Position numbers and translations under genes: made by a program. The notes beneath the pieces are model-generated. The model did not search any database, was not told the DNA's origin, and saw nothing but the letters and a program-made list of their open reading frames with translations. This document shows, piece after piece, positions 8,930-19,423 of a DNA stretch of 64,000 nucleotides. Positions within the stretch are counted from its first letter, which is position 1, and each line of letters starts with the position of its first letter. The stretch is from Pseudomonas sp. AN-1 (GTDB taxonomy: Bacteria; Pseudomonadota; Gammaproteobacteria; Pseudomonadales; Pseudomonadaceae), in NCBI RefSeq assembly GCF_034057115.1, contig NZ_CP139195.1, positions 2,356,001 to 2,420,000 of the forward strand, in the 5' to 3' direction.

Positions 8930-9307
8930 GCATGGGCTCCAAAATGGCAAAACAAACGACAAATGAATGTGGTGGAGTGGCCCAGCTAGGGCCGCGAACG
9001 CCTGATCAGTTTCCCCACTTTGGTTCGCCTACTTCCCAAGGCATGTCGCCGAAAGCAAAAAGGTCAACCGCGCGTCGTGCTCGATGGCGGGTTGACCTTG
9101 CTGTCTCGTCGTCAGTACTTGAGCCGGATGGATCGTTTCCAGCATGGACGTTCGGGCGCGAACTTTAGGACCATGGGGGGTCAAGATCAACCAGAAATTT
9201 CCCCAAACCGCCCCCATTCATCACTCACCGGTCAGCGGGGGGGCTCATCCGCTATAATCGCCGCCTTTTCTGACAGACCGACTATCCGTCGACGGGTTCC
9301 CTTTCCG
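8930..9307. other. speC-prfC intergenic region
   Basis: 378 bases with no gene. It holds the speC upstream region, a long stem at 9060-9069/9090-9099 (AAGGTCAACC and its complement around a 20-base loop) and, close to prfC, a TATAAT box. The stem could be part of the speC leader RNA or a binding site. I see no riboswitch or RNA gene that I can name. Confidence 0.5.
9253..9258 (+). promoter_or_regulatory. -10 box, probable prfC promoter
   Basis: Perfect TATAAT 49 bases before the prfC ATG. No convincing -35 hexamer was found at 16-18 bases upstream. Confidence 0.45.
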
Positions 9308-10891
<1,584 letters not shown>

Positions 10892-10898
10892 GCCCCGG

Positions 10899-10921
10899 GC
10901 GGGCGCCCTCAAGGCGCCCGC
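10899..10921 (+). terminator. GC hairpin after prfC
   Basis: Nine-base-pair stem GCGGGCGCC with loop CTCAA. No T-run follows, so read-through into tatD is likely. Confidence 0.35.
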
Positions 10922-10951
10922 TACACTTGCGACAGATGCCTGGAGGCCCCC

Positions 10952-11731
10952 ATGCAGCTGGTCGACACCCACACCCACCTCGACTTCCCCGACTTCGACG
11001 CCGACCGCGACGCCGTGCTGGAGCGCTGCCGCGCGCTGGGCGTGGAGAAGCTGGTGGTGCTCGGCGTCTACCAGGCCAACTGGCAGCGCCTGTGGGATCT
11101 GGTCGAGCGCGAGGACGGCCTGCATGCCGCCTTCGGCCTGCATCCGATCTATCTCGACCGGCACCGTCCGGAGCATCTGACCGAGCTGCGCAGTTGGCTG
11201 GAGCGGCTCGCCGGCCACGAAAAGCTGTGCGCTCTCGGCGAGTTCGGCCTCGACTGGTACATCGAGGGACTCGACCGCGAAGGCCAGCAGGCGCTGTTCG
11301 AGGCCCAGCTCGCGCTGGCGGCGGAGTTCGCGCTGCCGGCGCTGCTGCACGTGCGCCGCGCCCACGCCGCCACCATCGCCACCCTCAAACGCTACCGTCT
11401 CCCGTGCGGCGGCATCGTGCACGCCTTCGCCGGCAGCGCCGAGGAGGCCAGGGAGTACCTGAAGCTCGGCTTCCGGCTGGGCCTCGGCGGCGCCGCCACC
11501 TGGCCGCAGGCCAACCGCCTGCGCAAGGTGGTGGCGCAGCTGCCACTGGAGGCCATAGTGCTGGAGACCGACGCACCGGACATGGCGCCGAGCATGCACG
11601 CCGGTCGACGCAACAGCCCGGAATACCTGCCCGAGATCTGCGCCGCGCTGGCCGGGCTGCGCGGCATCGCCGCGGAGGAGCTGGCCGCCGCCAGCAGCCG
11701 CAACGCGTACGAGCTGTTCGGCTGGTGCTGA
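10952..11731 (+). CDS. TatD-family metal-dependent hydrolase
   Basis: A 259-residue TIM-barrel hydrolase of the TatD family (3'-5' nuclease activity on DNA/RNA is known for members). Metal ligands can be seen: DTHTHLDF near the N-terminus, E in GEFGLDWY, a histidine in LLHVRRAH, another in GIVHAFAG, and D in LETDAPDM. A plausible ribosome site (TGGAGG) precedes the ATG. It follows prfC, as in other pseudomonads, and ends five bases from the convergent ampE. Confidence 0.88.
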   Translation: MQLVDTHTHLDFPDFDADRDAVLERCRALGVEKLVVLGVYQANWQRLWDLVEREDGLHAAFGLHPIYLDRHRPEHLTELRSWLERLAGHEKLCALGEFGLDWYIEGLDREGQQALFEAQLALAAEFALPALLHVRRAHAATIATLKRYRLPCGGIVHAFAGSAEEAREYLKLGFRLGLGGAATWPQANRLRKVVAQLPLEAIVLETDAPDMAPSMHAGRRNSPEYLPEICAALAGLRGIAAEELAAASSRNAYELFGWC

Positions 11732-11735
11732 GCCC

Positions 11736-12563
11736 TCAGGGCAGCAGGATTGCCAGCGCCAGGGCGCTGTACCAGAGCAGGCCGGTTCGGCGCAGCAGCT
11801 GCCACAGCTCGTCGAGAGTTTCCACGCCGCCCCGCCCCGGCAGGGCATCGGCCGCGGCCCGTCCGGCCTCGGCCACCAGCTGCGTGGCGCTCGCGCGCAG
11901 GTCGAACAGGTACGCCCAGAACACCCGGTTGGCCGCGACGAAGTTGCCGGCCAGCGCCAGACTCAGCACCAGCAGGCGAGCCGGCAGCCAGTCCAGGCCA
12001 TGGCGCAGGCGCGCCGCCCAGCGGCGCAGCCCGGCGTCGCCGGCATGCTCGACCAGCAGCGCCAGCAGGCGATAGGCCAGCGCCGCCAGCGGACCGAGCA
12101 CGGCATACCAGAACACCACCGCGAAGAACCCCTGATACGCCTGCCAGAGCAGGAAACCCTGCGCCTCGGCCAGCAGCTTCGGCGCATCCTCGGCCTGCAC
12201 GCCGAGGTCGCGACGGGCATCCAGATAGGCCGCCTCGACATCGCCGCGCTGCCAGCTGTCGCGAAACGGTGCCAGGCTGAGCTGCGGATCGCCACGACCG
12301 AGACTCCACAACAGCACCAGCACATGCACCGGCAGCAGCAGGATGCCGTAGGCCAGCGGCGCCAGCATCCACAGCAGCAGGCCGAGCAGCAGCAACGGCA
12401 TGCCGAACAGCAGCGCCAGCTGGCGCAGCGGACGCCCGGCCAGCCGGGGCTCGGCCTCGACGCGCGCCAGGGCGGCGCGCAAAGGCCCATCCTGCTGCAC
12501 CCGCTCGCGCCAGTGGCCGATCCGCTCCAGCAGCACGACCAGCAGCAACACCAGAAAGCTCAT
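11736..12563 (-). CDS. ampE: AmpE, beta-lactamase signalling modulator
   Basis: A 275-residue inner-membrane protein with at least four hydrophobic segments: residues 1-12, around 55-85, around 145-165 and the C-terminal helix LLWYSALALAILLP. Contains the AmpE-type central motif YQGFFAVVFWY. It is translationally coupled to ampD through an ATGA overlap (12560-12563). AmpE modulates ampC induction with AmpD in other bacteria; its biochemical activity remains unclear. Confidence 0.9.
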   Translation of the reverse strand: MSFLVLLLVVLLERIGHWRERVQQDGPLRAALARVEAEPRLAGRPLRQLALLFGMPLLLLGLLLWMLAPLAYGILLLPVHVLVLLWSLGRGDPQLSLAPFRDSWQRGDVEAAYLDARRDLGVQAEDAPKLLAEAQGFLLWQAYQGFFAVVFWYAVLGPLAALAYRLLALLVEHAGDAGLRRWAARLRHGLDWLPARLLVLSLALAGNFVAANRVFWAYLFDLRASATQLVAEAGRAAADALPGRGGVETLDELWQLLRRTGLLWYSALALAILLP

Positions 12564-13120
12564 GCCTGCCGCTCCGTGGCCAGGGAATCCAGGTAGCGCG
12601 GCCAGTCGAAGGCCGGGCCGGGGTCGCTCTTGCGTCCCGGCGCGATGTCGCTGTGGCCGCAGATGCGCTCGCGGGTGATGTCCGGATAGACGCGCATCAG
12701 CTCGCGGGTCAAGTCACGCAGGGTGGCGTACTGGGCGTCGCTGTAGGGCAGTTCGTCGGTGCCCTCCAGCTCGATGCCGAGGGAGAAGTCGTTGCACTGC
12801 TCGCGGCCGGCGAAGCAGGACACCCCGGCATGCCAGGCGCGCTCGTTGCAGGAGACGAACTGGATCAGGCTGCCGTCGCGCTCGATGAGGAAGTGCGCCG
12901 ACACCTGCAGGTGGGCGATGCCGGCGAAATAGGGATGGGCCTGCGGATCCAGCTCGTTGCGGAACAGCGCATGCACCTGGCCGGTGCCGAACTGCCCCGG
13001 CGGCAGGCTGATGTTGTGGATGACCAGCAGCGACACCTCGCCGCTCGGTCGCATGTTGAAGTTGGGCGAGGGACAGTGCTGGGCGCTGGCGCACCAGCCG
13101 GTCCGGGGGTCGATCTGCAT
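12560..13120 (-). CDS. ampD: 1,6-anhydro-N-acetylmuramyl-L-alanine amidase AmpD
   Basis: A 186-residue cytosolic zinc amidase that cleaves the stem peptide from anhydromuropeptides during cell-wall recycling and so keeps AmpR-dependent ampC expression low. Zinc ligands H35 (VIHNISLP), H156 (CGHSDIAPGRKSDPG) and D166, with E118 and K164, match the known AmpD active-site pattern. The ATG at 13120 has AAGGAG six bases upstream. Operon with ampE (4-base overlap). Confidence 0.95.
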   Translation of the reverse strand: MQIDPRTGWCASAQHCPSPNFNMRPSGEVSLLVIHNISLPPGQFGTGQVHALFRNELDPQAHPYFAGIAHLQVSAHFLIERDGSLIQFVSCNERAWHAGVSCFAGREQCNDFSLGIELEGTDELPYSDAQYATLRDLTRELMRVYPDITRERICGHSDIAPGRKSDPGPAFDWPRYLDSLATERQA

Positions 13121-13183
13121 GGGCGGCTCCTTGGTTGCAGCCACTCTAGAGCAGCCCGCCGCCCCCGCCAAGCCGGTGCGCCG

Positions 13184-15709
13184 TCAGGCTTCGCGCATCT
13201 CGCGCAGGTTGCCGATGATCGCCTGCAGCGCGCGATCGAAGGGCTGGGCGTTGTCCATCAGCCGCGCCGCGCCGCAGGCAAAGACCCGGGCCAGGCCGGC
13301 ACGATCGTAGGTGGCGACCTTGGCGCCGCCGCGATTGACGAAGATGTACTCCCCGCTGACGCGGATGAAGGCCGCCAGCTTGCAGCGCTGCCGGCTGCCA
13401 TCGTCGGCGCAGAACTCGACCCAGCTGCCGGCTCCCAGGCCATCGACCAGCGCCCAGTGCGCCTCATCGATCACCACGGCCTCGACCGCCGCCGGAGCTT
13501 CCGCCTGCGCCGACGCCTCTGTCTGAACGGGCGGATCGACTTCAACCACGTCGAGCGCCTGGCCCGGAAGCTCCGTGACCGATGCAACCGCTTCCTCGCA
13601 GACAGGCTCCGGCAGCCTCTCGACCACCTCGGCTACCGCACGCTCCCAGCAGTCGAACTGCGCGTCATCGTGCGCGCCCTGACGCAGGGCAACCACAACC
13701 GTTTCCCGCAGCGCCTCACCGGCGTCCAGCAGCGGAATCTCGGGCATGGTCGCCGACGCAACCGGCTCCTCGGCCGCGAGTTCGACCGCCACACCCGGCA
13801 CGAGCGGCTCGCCACCCGGCACAAGTTCGGCAGCCGGCTCGACCGACTCGACCGACTCGACCGACTCGACCGACTCGACCGACTCGACCGAAGGCTCCCG
13901 CAACGGCTCGGGCGAATCCAGCACTGCCGGCGGCGCCACGGGCTCGACCAGGCCATCGCGGAAATCGGCGAGCAGCTTGCGCTGCCACTGGGTCAGCTCC
14001 TGGAAGAAGCGCTGCTGCTCGAAGGGCTCGTAGGCCACCCGCTCCAGACCGCGCTTCAGCTCGGCGAGCAACTCGCTGCGCCGCGGCTCCTGCAGCAGGC
14101 GGGCATCCTCGCGGCTGCGCAGCGGCGCCACCCGGGCCAGCAGCTCGTCGAGCGTGGCCAACGCCCCGCTCCACTCTGCAGAAGCATCGCCCTCGCGCAG
14201 CAGGATCAGCTGCAGCAAGCCGCCCCAGCCACGCTCCAGTCCCTGGACGATGGCGGCCGGCAGGGTCAGCCCGTGCAGACGCTCGCTGAGCAGCCGGTCG
14301 ACCTGCTGACGGGCATTTTCCCGCAGCGCCCGCGCCTCCTCCGCCTCCAGCAGGCGCTGTTCGAGCAGGACCGCACGCTTGCGCTCGCTGGCGCTGAAGC
14401 GGCTGAAATCCTCGAGCAGCCTGGCGAATACCCCCGGATCATCGGTGAAGTCCTCGCGCAGCCGTTGCGACACCTGCTCGATCTTGCTGCGCAGGCGGTC
14501 GCGGTGGATATCGGCCAGATCCTCGCTGTCGCGCGCGGCGACGGTCACCTCGTTGAGCAGCTGGCGCGCCGGATGGCTCTGCTCGGCAAACACGCCCTGG
14601 TCGAGGATCGCCGCCTTGAGCAGCGGAACCTGCATGTCGCCGATGGGGCCACGCAGCGGCTCGGGCAACTCCGCATCGCCGAGCACCTGCTCGAACAGCA
14701 TGGAGACCAGGGTGATCACGTCCTCGTCCAGCTTGCCGATCACCCGCGGACGCGGGCTGTTGGCGCTGGCGCGCGCAAGCAGGCCATCCAGCTGCTGGCG
14801 CAGGTTCGCAGCGCCCCCCGACGGCTGGCGCTGGAGGACCGACAGCAGGCGGGTCAGGTCGCCCTGGGTGATCGGCACCGCATCGGCCGGCGCGGTCGAC
14901 GCCGCGCCCCGCACCTGGCCCAGCAGTTCGCGCAGCTCGCCGAGCGCCACCTGCGCCCCGGCCTCCCGGCCCTCGGCCACCGCCGCCCGCTCGCCAGCGG
15001 CTGCACGCGACGGACGCGGGGTGTGCAGCTGCAGGTCGGGCAGGACTCCGGCGGCGATCAGTTGATCGTTGACGGCGGCATACAGCTCGCCGACGGACTT
15101 GAGCAGGTGCTTCTCGAACAGCTTGAGCAACAGCAGGCGCACCTGGATCTTCAGTTCCAGCGGGCGCAGGGCGTCGAGCATCAGGGTGCACAGGGTGCGG
15201 GCCGACAGCGGATTGTTGTCCTCGGTGACCGGTACGCCGACCAGGGCCTGCAGGCGCTGCTGCAACGGATTGAACTCGGCACCATGCTCGCTCAGCGAGC
15301 GCATCACCATCGTCTTGATGGCGACCGACTCCTCGAGTTCGTCATGACTCACCAGCGACAGCAGGCCGGCCGGCAGGACGTCCATGACGGCTTGGTGGTG
15401 CTGGGCGCCGACCTCGCGAAATGCCTTGTCCAGCCCGTCCAGCACGGACTTTTCCATGCTTTCGCGCTTGAGCCGCAGCGTGCGCATGGCATCGAACAGC
15501 TCCTGCTGATCGGCGTTGCTGGCGACCCGCCCGCACATCTCGAACAGGCTGTCGTCCGCCGCATCGAGTACGCGCTGCAAGCCCTGCTTGAGAAACTGCC
15601 GCGCCTGCTCGCGCAGCGGCTGTAGACCGGCAGGCATAGAACGCTCCGCTGTCGGCGAGCGCATGGCGGCCCCGACTTGCAGCGGGACGACTTTCGCTCC
15701 AATGGACAT
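13184..15709 (-). CDS. DUF1631 family protein with Ser-Val-Glu repeats
   Basis: An 841-residue cytosolic protein of the DUF1631 family. Homologues occupy the same place between ampD and nadC in P. aeruginosa. It is mostly alpha-helical and charged. A Pro/Glu/Val-rich linker (around 595-760) contains SVE tandem repeats coded by a 9-base unit. The last 100 residues (LVDGLGAGSWVEFCADD ... KLAAFIRVSGEYIFVNRGG) form a small beta domain that looks PilZ-like, but I cannot show cyclic-di-GMP binding. Older databases label relatives 'thymidine phosphorylase', for which nothing here gives support. Function unknown. Confidence 0.8.
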   Translation of the reverse strand: MSIGAKVVPLQVGAAMRSPTAERSMPAGLQPLREQARQFLKQGLQRVLDAADDSLFEMCGRVASNADQQELFDAMRTLRLKRESMEKSVLDGLDKAFREVGAQHHQAVMDVLPAGLLSLVSHDELEESVAIKTMVMRSLSEHGAEFNPLQQRLQALVGVPVTEDNNPLSARTLCTLMLDALRPLELKIQVRLLLLKLFEKHLLKSVGELYAAVNDQLIAAGVLPDLQLHTPRPSRAAAGERAAVAEGREAGAQVALGELRELLGQVRGAASTAPADAVPITQGDLTRLLSVLQRQPSGGAANLRQQLDGLLARASANSPRPRVIGKLDEDVITLVSMLFEQVLGDAELPEPLRGPIGDMQVPLLKAAILDQGVFAEQSHPARQLLNEVTVAARDSEDLADIHRDRLRSKIEQVSQRLREDFTDDPGVFARLLEDFSRFSASERKRAVLLEQRLLEAEEARALRENARQQVDRLLSERLHGLTLPAAIVQGLERGWGGLLQLILLREGDASAEWSGALATLDELLARVAPLRSREDARLLQEPRRSELLAELKRGLERVAYEPFEQQRFFQELTQWQRKLLADFRDGLVEPVAPPAVLDSPEPLREPSVESVESVESVESVESVEPAAELVPGGEPLVPGVAVELAAEEPVASATMPEIPLLDAGEALRETVVVALRQGAHDDAQFDCWERAVAEVVERLPEPVCEEAVASVTELPGQALDVVEVDPPVQTEASAQAEAPAAVEAVVIDEAHWALVDGLGAGSWVEFCADDGSRQRCKLAAFIRVSGEYIFVNRGGAKVATYDRAGLARVFACGAARLMDNAQPFDRALQAIIGNLREMREA
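13841..13890 (-). repeat. 9-bp tandem repeat coding (SVE)n
   Basis: Five perfect copies of GACCGACTC plus a partial sixth, read on the minus strand as GAGTCGGTC = Glu-Ser-Val, giving a run of Ser-Val-Glu triplets. In-frame unit length means copy-number change alters linker length only. Confidence 0.9.
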
Positions 15710-15923
15710 GGTACTTCCCTCGGGCCGGCGACCCGGGCAGGGCCGACGCGACTATTCGTAGCTTGGGCCTGCACAACGTCCCGCGTTGCGACAGGCGATG
15801 GCCCGATTATAGGGAGGGCAAGGTGCCAGCAGAGCAGGCCGATTGCAGGATCCTGCGGCAGATCACACAAGCACCATGACCGTCTTTGCCTTTCGCGAAA
15901 AAGCCGGCCTGCGGCGAAAAGCC

Positions 15924-15929
15924 TATAAT
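15924..15929 (+). promoter_or_regulatory. -10 box, probable nadC promoter
   Basis: Perfect TATAAT 28 bases before the nadC ATG; the -35 region is weak. Confidence 0.45.
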
Positions 15930-15956
15930 CCGCCGAAAATGCACAGGGAGCCCGTC

Positions 15957-16805
15957 ATGCCCAACCTTCGCCTTGCCGATCTCGGCGCCGAAATCACCGC
16001 CAACGTGCGCGCCGCGCTTGCCGAGGACGTCGGCAGCGGCGACATCACCGCCCAGCTGATCCCCGCCGAACGCCAGGCGCGGGCGCGCATCATCACCCGC
16101 GAGGCGGCCACCATCTGCGGCACCGCCTGGGTCGACGAGGTGTTCCGCCAGCTCGACCCGCGGGTGCAGGTGCAGTGGAACATCGCCGACGGCGAGCGGG
16201 CCATGCAGGACCAGACCCTGTTCACCCTCGAAGGCCCGGCGCGCGCCCTGCTCAGCGGCGAGCGCAGCGCACTGAACTTCCTGCAGCTGCTCTCCGGCGT
16301 GGCCTCGCGCTGCCGCGAGTACGCCGACCTGGTCGAAGGCACCGCGGTCAAGCTGCTCGACACCCGCAAGACCCTGCCCGGCCTGCGCCTGGCACAGAAG
16401 TACGCGGTCACCTGCGGCGGCTGCCACAACCACCGCATCGGCCTGTACGACGCCTTCCTGATCAAGGAGAACCACATCGCCGCCTGCGGCGGCATCGCCC
16501 AGGCCGTCGCCGCCGCCCATCGGATCGCCCCGGGCCGCCCGGTGGAGGTGGAGGTGGAGAACCTCGACGAACTGCGCGAGGCCCTGGAAGCCGGTGCCGA
16601 CATCATCATGCTCGACGAACTCGACCACGACGACATGCGCACCGCCGTCGCCCTCACCGCCGGCCGCGCCAAGCTGGAGGCTTCCGGCGGCATCAATCGC
16701 GACAACCTGCGCAGCTACGCGGAAACCGGCGTCGACTACATCTCCATCGGCACCCTGACCAAGGACGTCAAGGCCATCGACCTGTCGATGCGTCTGAGCC
16801 TGTAA
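15957..16805 (+). CDS. nadC: Nicotinate-nucleotide pyrophosphorylase (carboxylating)
   Basis: A 282-residue quinolinate phosphoribosyltransferase of de novo NAD synthesis: quinolinate plus PRPP gives nicotinate mononucleotide and CO2. Motifs: EDVGSGDIT near the N-terminus, [16 protein letters not shown] (substrate-binding Arg/Lys), [29 protein letters not shown], and the phosphate loop EASGGIN. The ATG at 15957 has AGGGAG seven bases upstream; the frame is open further up but not NadC-like. Length matches pseudomonad NadC. Confidence 0.96.
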   Translation: MPNLRLADLGAEITANVRAALAEDVGSGDITAQLIPAERQARARIITREAATICGTAWVDEVFRQLDPRVQVQWNIADGERAMQDQTLFTLEGPARALLSGERSALNFLQLLSGVASRCREYADLVEGTAVKLLDTRKTLPGLRLAQKYAVTCGGCHNHRIGLYDAFLIKENHIAACGGIAQAVAAAHRIAPGRPVEVEVENLDELREALEAGADIIMLDELDHDDMRTAVALTAGRAKLEASGGINRDNLRSYAETGVDYISIGTLTKDVKAIDLSMRLSL

Positions 16806-16830
16806 GCGCTTTGCGACCGCGCAAAGCAAA

Positions 16831-16864
16831 ACAGCCCGTTGCGCATCGAAGCGCAACGGGCTGT
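16831..16864 (-). terminator. Terminator of tRNA-Thr (also after nadC)
   Basis: Fourteen-base stem (ACAGCCCGTTGCGC and its complement), six-base loop. On the minus strand it is followed by TTTTGCTTTG, directly downstream of tRNA-Thr; on the plus strand it follows nadC without a T-run. Confidence 0.8.
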
Positions 16865-16878
16865 CTGGTCTGAAGCAG

Positions 16879-16954
16879 TGGTGCCGGTGAAAGGAATCGA
16901 ACCCTCGACCTTCTCATTACGAATGAGCCGCTCTACCGACTGAGCTACACCGGC
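16879..16954 (-). tRNA. tRNA-Thr (CGT anticodon)
   Basis: Seventy-six bases including an encoded CCA. The acceptor stem GCCGGTG pairs with CACCGGC; D-arm GCTC/GAGC; anticodon loop TTCGTAA gives CGT (Thr, ACG codon); T-arm GAGGGTTCGATTCCTTTC. The loop and its 27-43 G-A pair are the same as in E. coli thrW. It lies between nadC and the thiO gene. Confidence 0.95.
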
Positions 16955-16976
16955 GAAAAACGTGGCGCGAAGGCTA

Positions 16977-18080
16977 TCACTGAGCCCGGCGCAGGCGCAA
17001 GGCGGGCGCGTAGGGCGCCGGGTCGACAATCGGCGCCTGGCCCAGCAGCAGGTTGCTCAGCAGCTGACAGGAGGCCGGCGCCAGCACCAGACCGTTGCGG
17101 AAGTGCCCGCAGTTCAGCCACAGCCCGTCGTGCTCCGGCACCGGACCGATGAACGGGATACCGTCCGGCGAGCCCGGACGCAGGCCAGCCCAGTGCCTGA
17201 CCACCTCGGCGTCGGCCAGCGCCGGCAGCAGCTCGATGGCCGAGGCGCGCAGGCTGCCCAGCGCCTCGGCGGTCGGCGTCTTGTCGAAGCCCTCGTACTC
17301 CAGGGTACTGCCGACCAGGATATGGCCGTCGCGGCGCGGGATCGCGTAGCGCCCATTGGCCATCACCATGCTCGGCAGGAAATCCGCCGCGCACTTGAAC
17401 AGGATCATCTGCCCCTTGACCGGCTCCACCGGCAGCGCGAGGCCGAGACTCTTGAGCAGCTCGCCGCTCCAGGCGCCAGCGGCGACCACCACGGCATCGG
17501 CAAGCAGCTCGCCCTGCCTGGTCTGCACACCGACCACCCGACCATCCTCGCGCAGGAAGCCCTCGACGGCACAGTGCTCGCGGATCTCGACGTTGGGCAG
17601 CTGCGCCAGCGCCGCACGCAGCGACCTGAGCAGGCGCGGATTGCGCACGTTGGCCACCCCGGCCATGTGGATCGCGTGCCGGTAGCCGTGGCGCAGCACC
17701 GGCACCGCCGCCTCGACCTCGGCCATCGGCACCGAGCGCAGCGGCCGCCCCTCGCGCGCGGCCCAGGCCAGCGCCTCGGCCTCGTCCTCCAGATCCAGCC
17801 AGTATAGCCCGGTGACGTGCACCTCGGGATCGACCCCGCCCTCCTCGATCAGCCTGTCGGCCAGGCGCGGATAGAAGTCCTGCGACCAGTGCGCCAGCGC
17901 CGTCACCGCCGGGCTGTAACGCCACGGATAGAGCGGCGAGACGATGCCGCCACCGGCCCAGGAAGCCTCGCCGCCCACGGCGGACTGATCGAGCAGGGTG
18001 ACGGTACAGCCGGCCTGGGCCAGCAGACGCGCCGACTGCAGGCCGATGGCCCCGGCGCCGATGATGAGGATGTTGTGCAT
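16977..18080 (-). CDS. thiO: Glycine oxidase ThiO (FAD-dependent)
   Basis: A 367-residue D-amino-acid-oxidase-fold flavoenzyme that makes iminoglycine for the thiazole part of thiamine. N-terminal dinucleotide-binding motif IIGAGAIGLQSARLL (residues 5-19), the GGEASWAGGGIVSPLYPW loop characteristic of ThiO, and the C-terminal GLRPGSPDGIPFIGP and HFRNGLVLAP motifs that contact FAD. The ATG at 18080 has TGGAA six bases upstream. It is next to the pilin operon, as in P. aeruginosa. Confidence 0.88.
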   Translation of the reverse strand: MHNILIIGAGAIGLQSARLLAQAGCTVTLLDQSAVGGEASWAGGGIVSPLYPWRYSPAVTALAHWSQDFYPRLADRLIEEGGVDPEVHVTGLYWLDLEDEAEALAWAAREGRPLRSVPMAEVEAAVPVLRHGYRHAIHMAGVANVRNPRLLRSLRAALAQLPNVEIREHCAVEGFLREDGRVVGVQTRQGELLADAVVVAAGAWSGELLKSLGLALPVEPVKGQMILFKCAADFLPSMVMANGRYAIPRRDGHILVGSTLEYEGFDKTPTAEALGSLRASAIELLPALADAEVVRHWAGLRPGSPDGIPFIGPVPEHDGLWLNCGHFRNGLVLAPASCQLLSNLLLGQAPIVDPAPYAPALRLRRAQ

Positions 18081-18310
18081 GAAGATTCCAGGCAGACAGA
18101 TTGTGAGGGTACTCGGGAAAAGGCTGGTCCAGCACGCTACCGATCTGCTTGCAGAGTCTACGCTTCGCAGCCGGGCACAGCCATGCCAGCAAAAATCCGA
18201 TCCACCACCGGTACAGGCTTCACAACCGGCTGGCGATCACAATCCGCCGCGCGGAATCCCCCTAGAATCCGTTGCAGCCTCATCCAGGTTCCGACACGGA
18301 CGTCGAATCC

Positions 18311-18826
18311 ATGAAAGCGATGCGTGGACAAACATTGCTCGAACTCATGGCATGCCTGCTCATCGCAGGCATCCTGCTGGGCATTGCAGCTCCCTCCTTT
18401 AGCGAGATGCTGCGCAAAAACCGCCAGACCCAAGCCGTCAACCAGCTCCTGGGAGAGCTAAACCATGCCCGCGCCTCAGCCGTGCTGGAACGAACGACCA
18501 TCGGCATCTGCTCCGGCAGCTCCGCCTGCGATGGCTCCCGAACCTGGAGCCGCAACCTGCTGGTGTTCGAGGACAGCAACCGGAATGGGCGATTCGAGAC
18601 AGGCGAACGCCTGATCCGCCAGATCAGGCTACCCGACGATGTCACATGGCGCTGGTCCCGCTTCGGGCAACAGGCGCACCTGCACTTCGAGGCCAATGGA
18701 ACCACTCGTGCAGCCAATGGGACTCTGACACTGTGCATGAACAACCAACCCCAACACCAACTGGTCATCAGCCTTTCCGGCCGCATACGCAGCCAGCCAG
18801 CTGCCGCCGGTGCCTCCTGCGGATAG
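18311..18826 (+). CDS. fimT: Type IV pilus minor pilin FimT
   Basis: A 171-residue prepilin-like protein. Leader MKAMRG is followed by QTLLELMACLLIAGILLGIA: a PilD-type cleavage after Gly with Glu at mature position 5. The C-terminal domain is a small beta fold with the GspH/FimT pattern and paired cysteines (CSGSSAC). FimT-type pilins bind DNA in some bacteria; here this is only inferred. An alternative ATG at 18320 would shorten the leader to MRG. About 120 bases separate it from fimU, with an AlgR-like site between them. Confidence 0.85.
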   Translation: MKAMRGQTLLELMACLLIAGILLGIAAPSFSEMLRKNRQTQAVNQLLGELNHARASAVLERTTIGICSGSSACDGSRTWSRNLLVFEDSNRNGRFETGERLIRQIRLPDDVTWRWSRFGQQAHLHFEANGTTRAANGTLTLCMNNQPQHQLVISLSGRIRSQPAAAGASCG

Positions 18827-18831
18827 CCCAT

Positions 18832-18841
18832 ACCGTTCGTC
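18832..18841 (+). promoter_or_regulatory. AlgR-binding consensus upstream of fimU
   Basis: ACCGTTCGTC, a perfect match to the AlgR consensus from the P. aeruginosa algD promoter, 109 bases before the fimU start. AlgR is known to control the fimU-pilE operon in P. aeruginosa. Confidence 0.65.
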
Positions 18842-18949
18842 GCCCGTTTGTTGCGCCCATCCCGGGCAACTGGCCTTCGATCGCCCCATTCAGGATGCTT
18901 TACCTGCAGAAAAAGCCATCACACCCCGGAAAACCACGAGCAAGAGCAG

Positions 18950-19423
18950 ATGCACTCACATAACGGCTTTTCGCTGATCGAACTGATGGTGGTCATCGCC
19001 ATCATCGCCATCATCGCCGGCATCGGCGTCCCCAGCTTCCGCAACCTCACGCTGGACAGCCGCCTGAACAGCACAGCCAACCATCTCCTTGGCGCCCTGC
19101 GCCTCGCCCGTAGCGAGGCGATCACGCTGCGCACCAACATCACGGTCTGCGCAGCAAATGAGAGCAACAGTGCCTGTGCGAACGGCACCAACTGGACTGA
19201 CGGCATGCTGCTGCTGAACGGGGCCGAAGTGATACGTGTCATCCCTGCGGCAGCGAGCGGGCTGACCATCACGAGTTCGCACGGCAGCGCAGCCTTCCGC
19301 GCCAACGGCACCCTCAGCCCCTCGTCTCTGGTGCTGACCATCGGCGAAACCGAACGCTCCAAGAGTCACGCGGTAAAGGTGAATGCCATCGGTCAGGCCT
19401 GCAGCGGGAGCGCCTGTCCATGA
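18950..19423 (+). CDS. fimU: Minor pilin FimU
   Basis: A 157-residue minor pilin of the GspH type, part of the FimU-PilVWXE priming complex at the pilus tip. Leader MHSHNG then FSLIELMVVIAIIAIIAGIG, with Glu at mature position 5. The soluble part has cysteine pairs (CAANESNSAC and CSGSAC). First gene of a tightly overlapping set: its stop overlaps the pilV start by ATGA. Confidence 0.9.
   Translation: MHSHNGFSLIELMVVIAIIAIIAGIGVPSFRNLTLDSRLNSTANHLLGALRLARSEAITLRTNITVCAANESNSACANGTNWTDGMLLLNGAEVIRVIPAAASGLTITSSHGSAAFRANGTLSPSSLVLTIGETERSKSHAVKVNAIGQACSGSACP

Noticed and set aside
13841-13890. Short tandem repeats that could suggest a CRISPR array
   Set aside because: The unit is nine bases with no spacers and it is coding; no repeat-spacer pattern or cas gene exists in the window.
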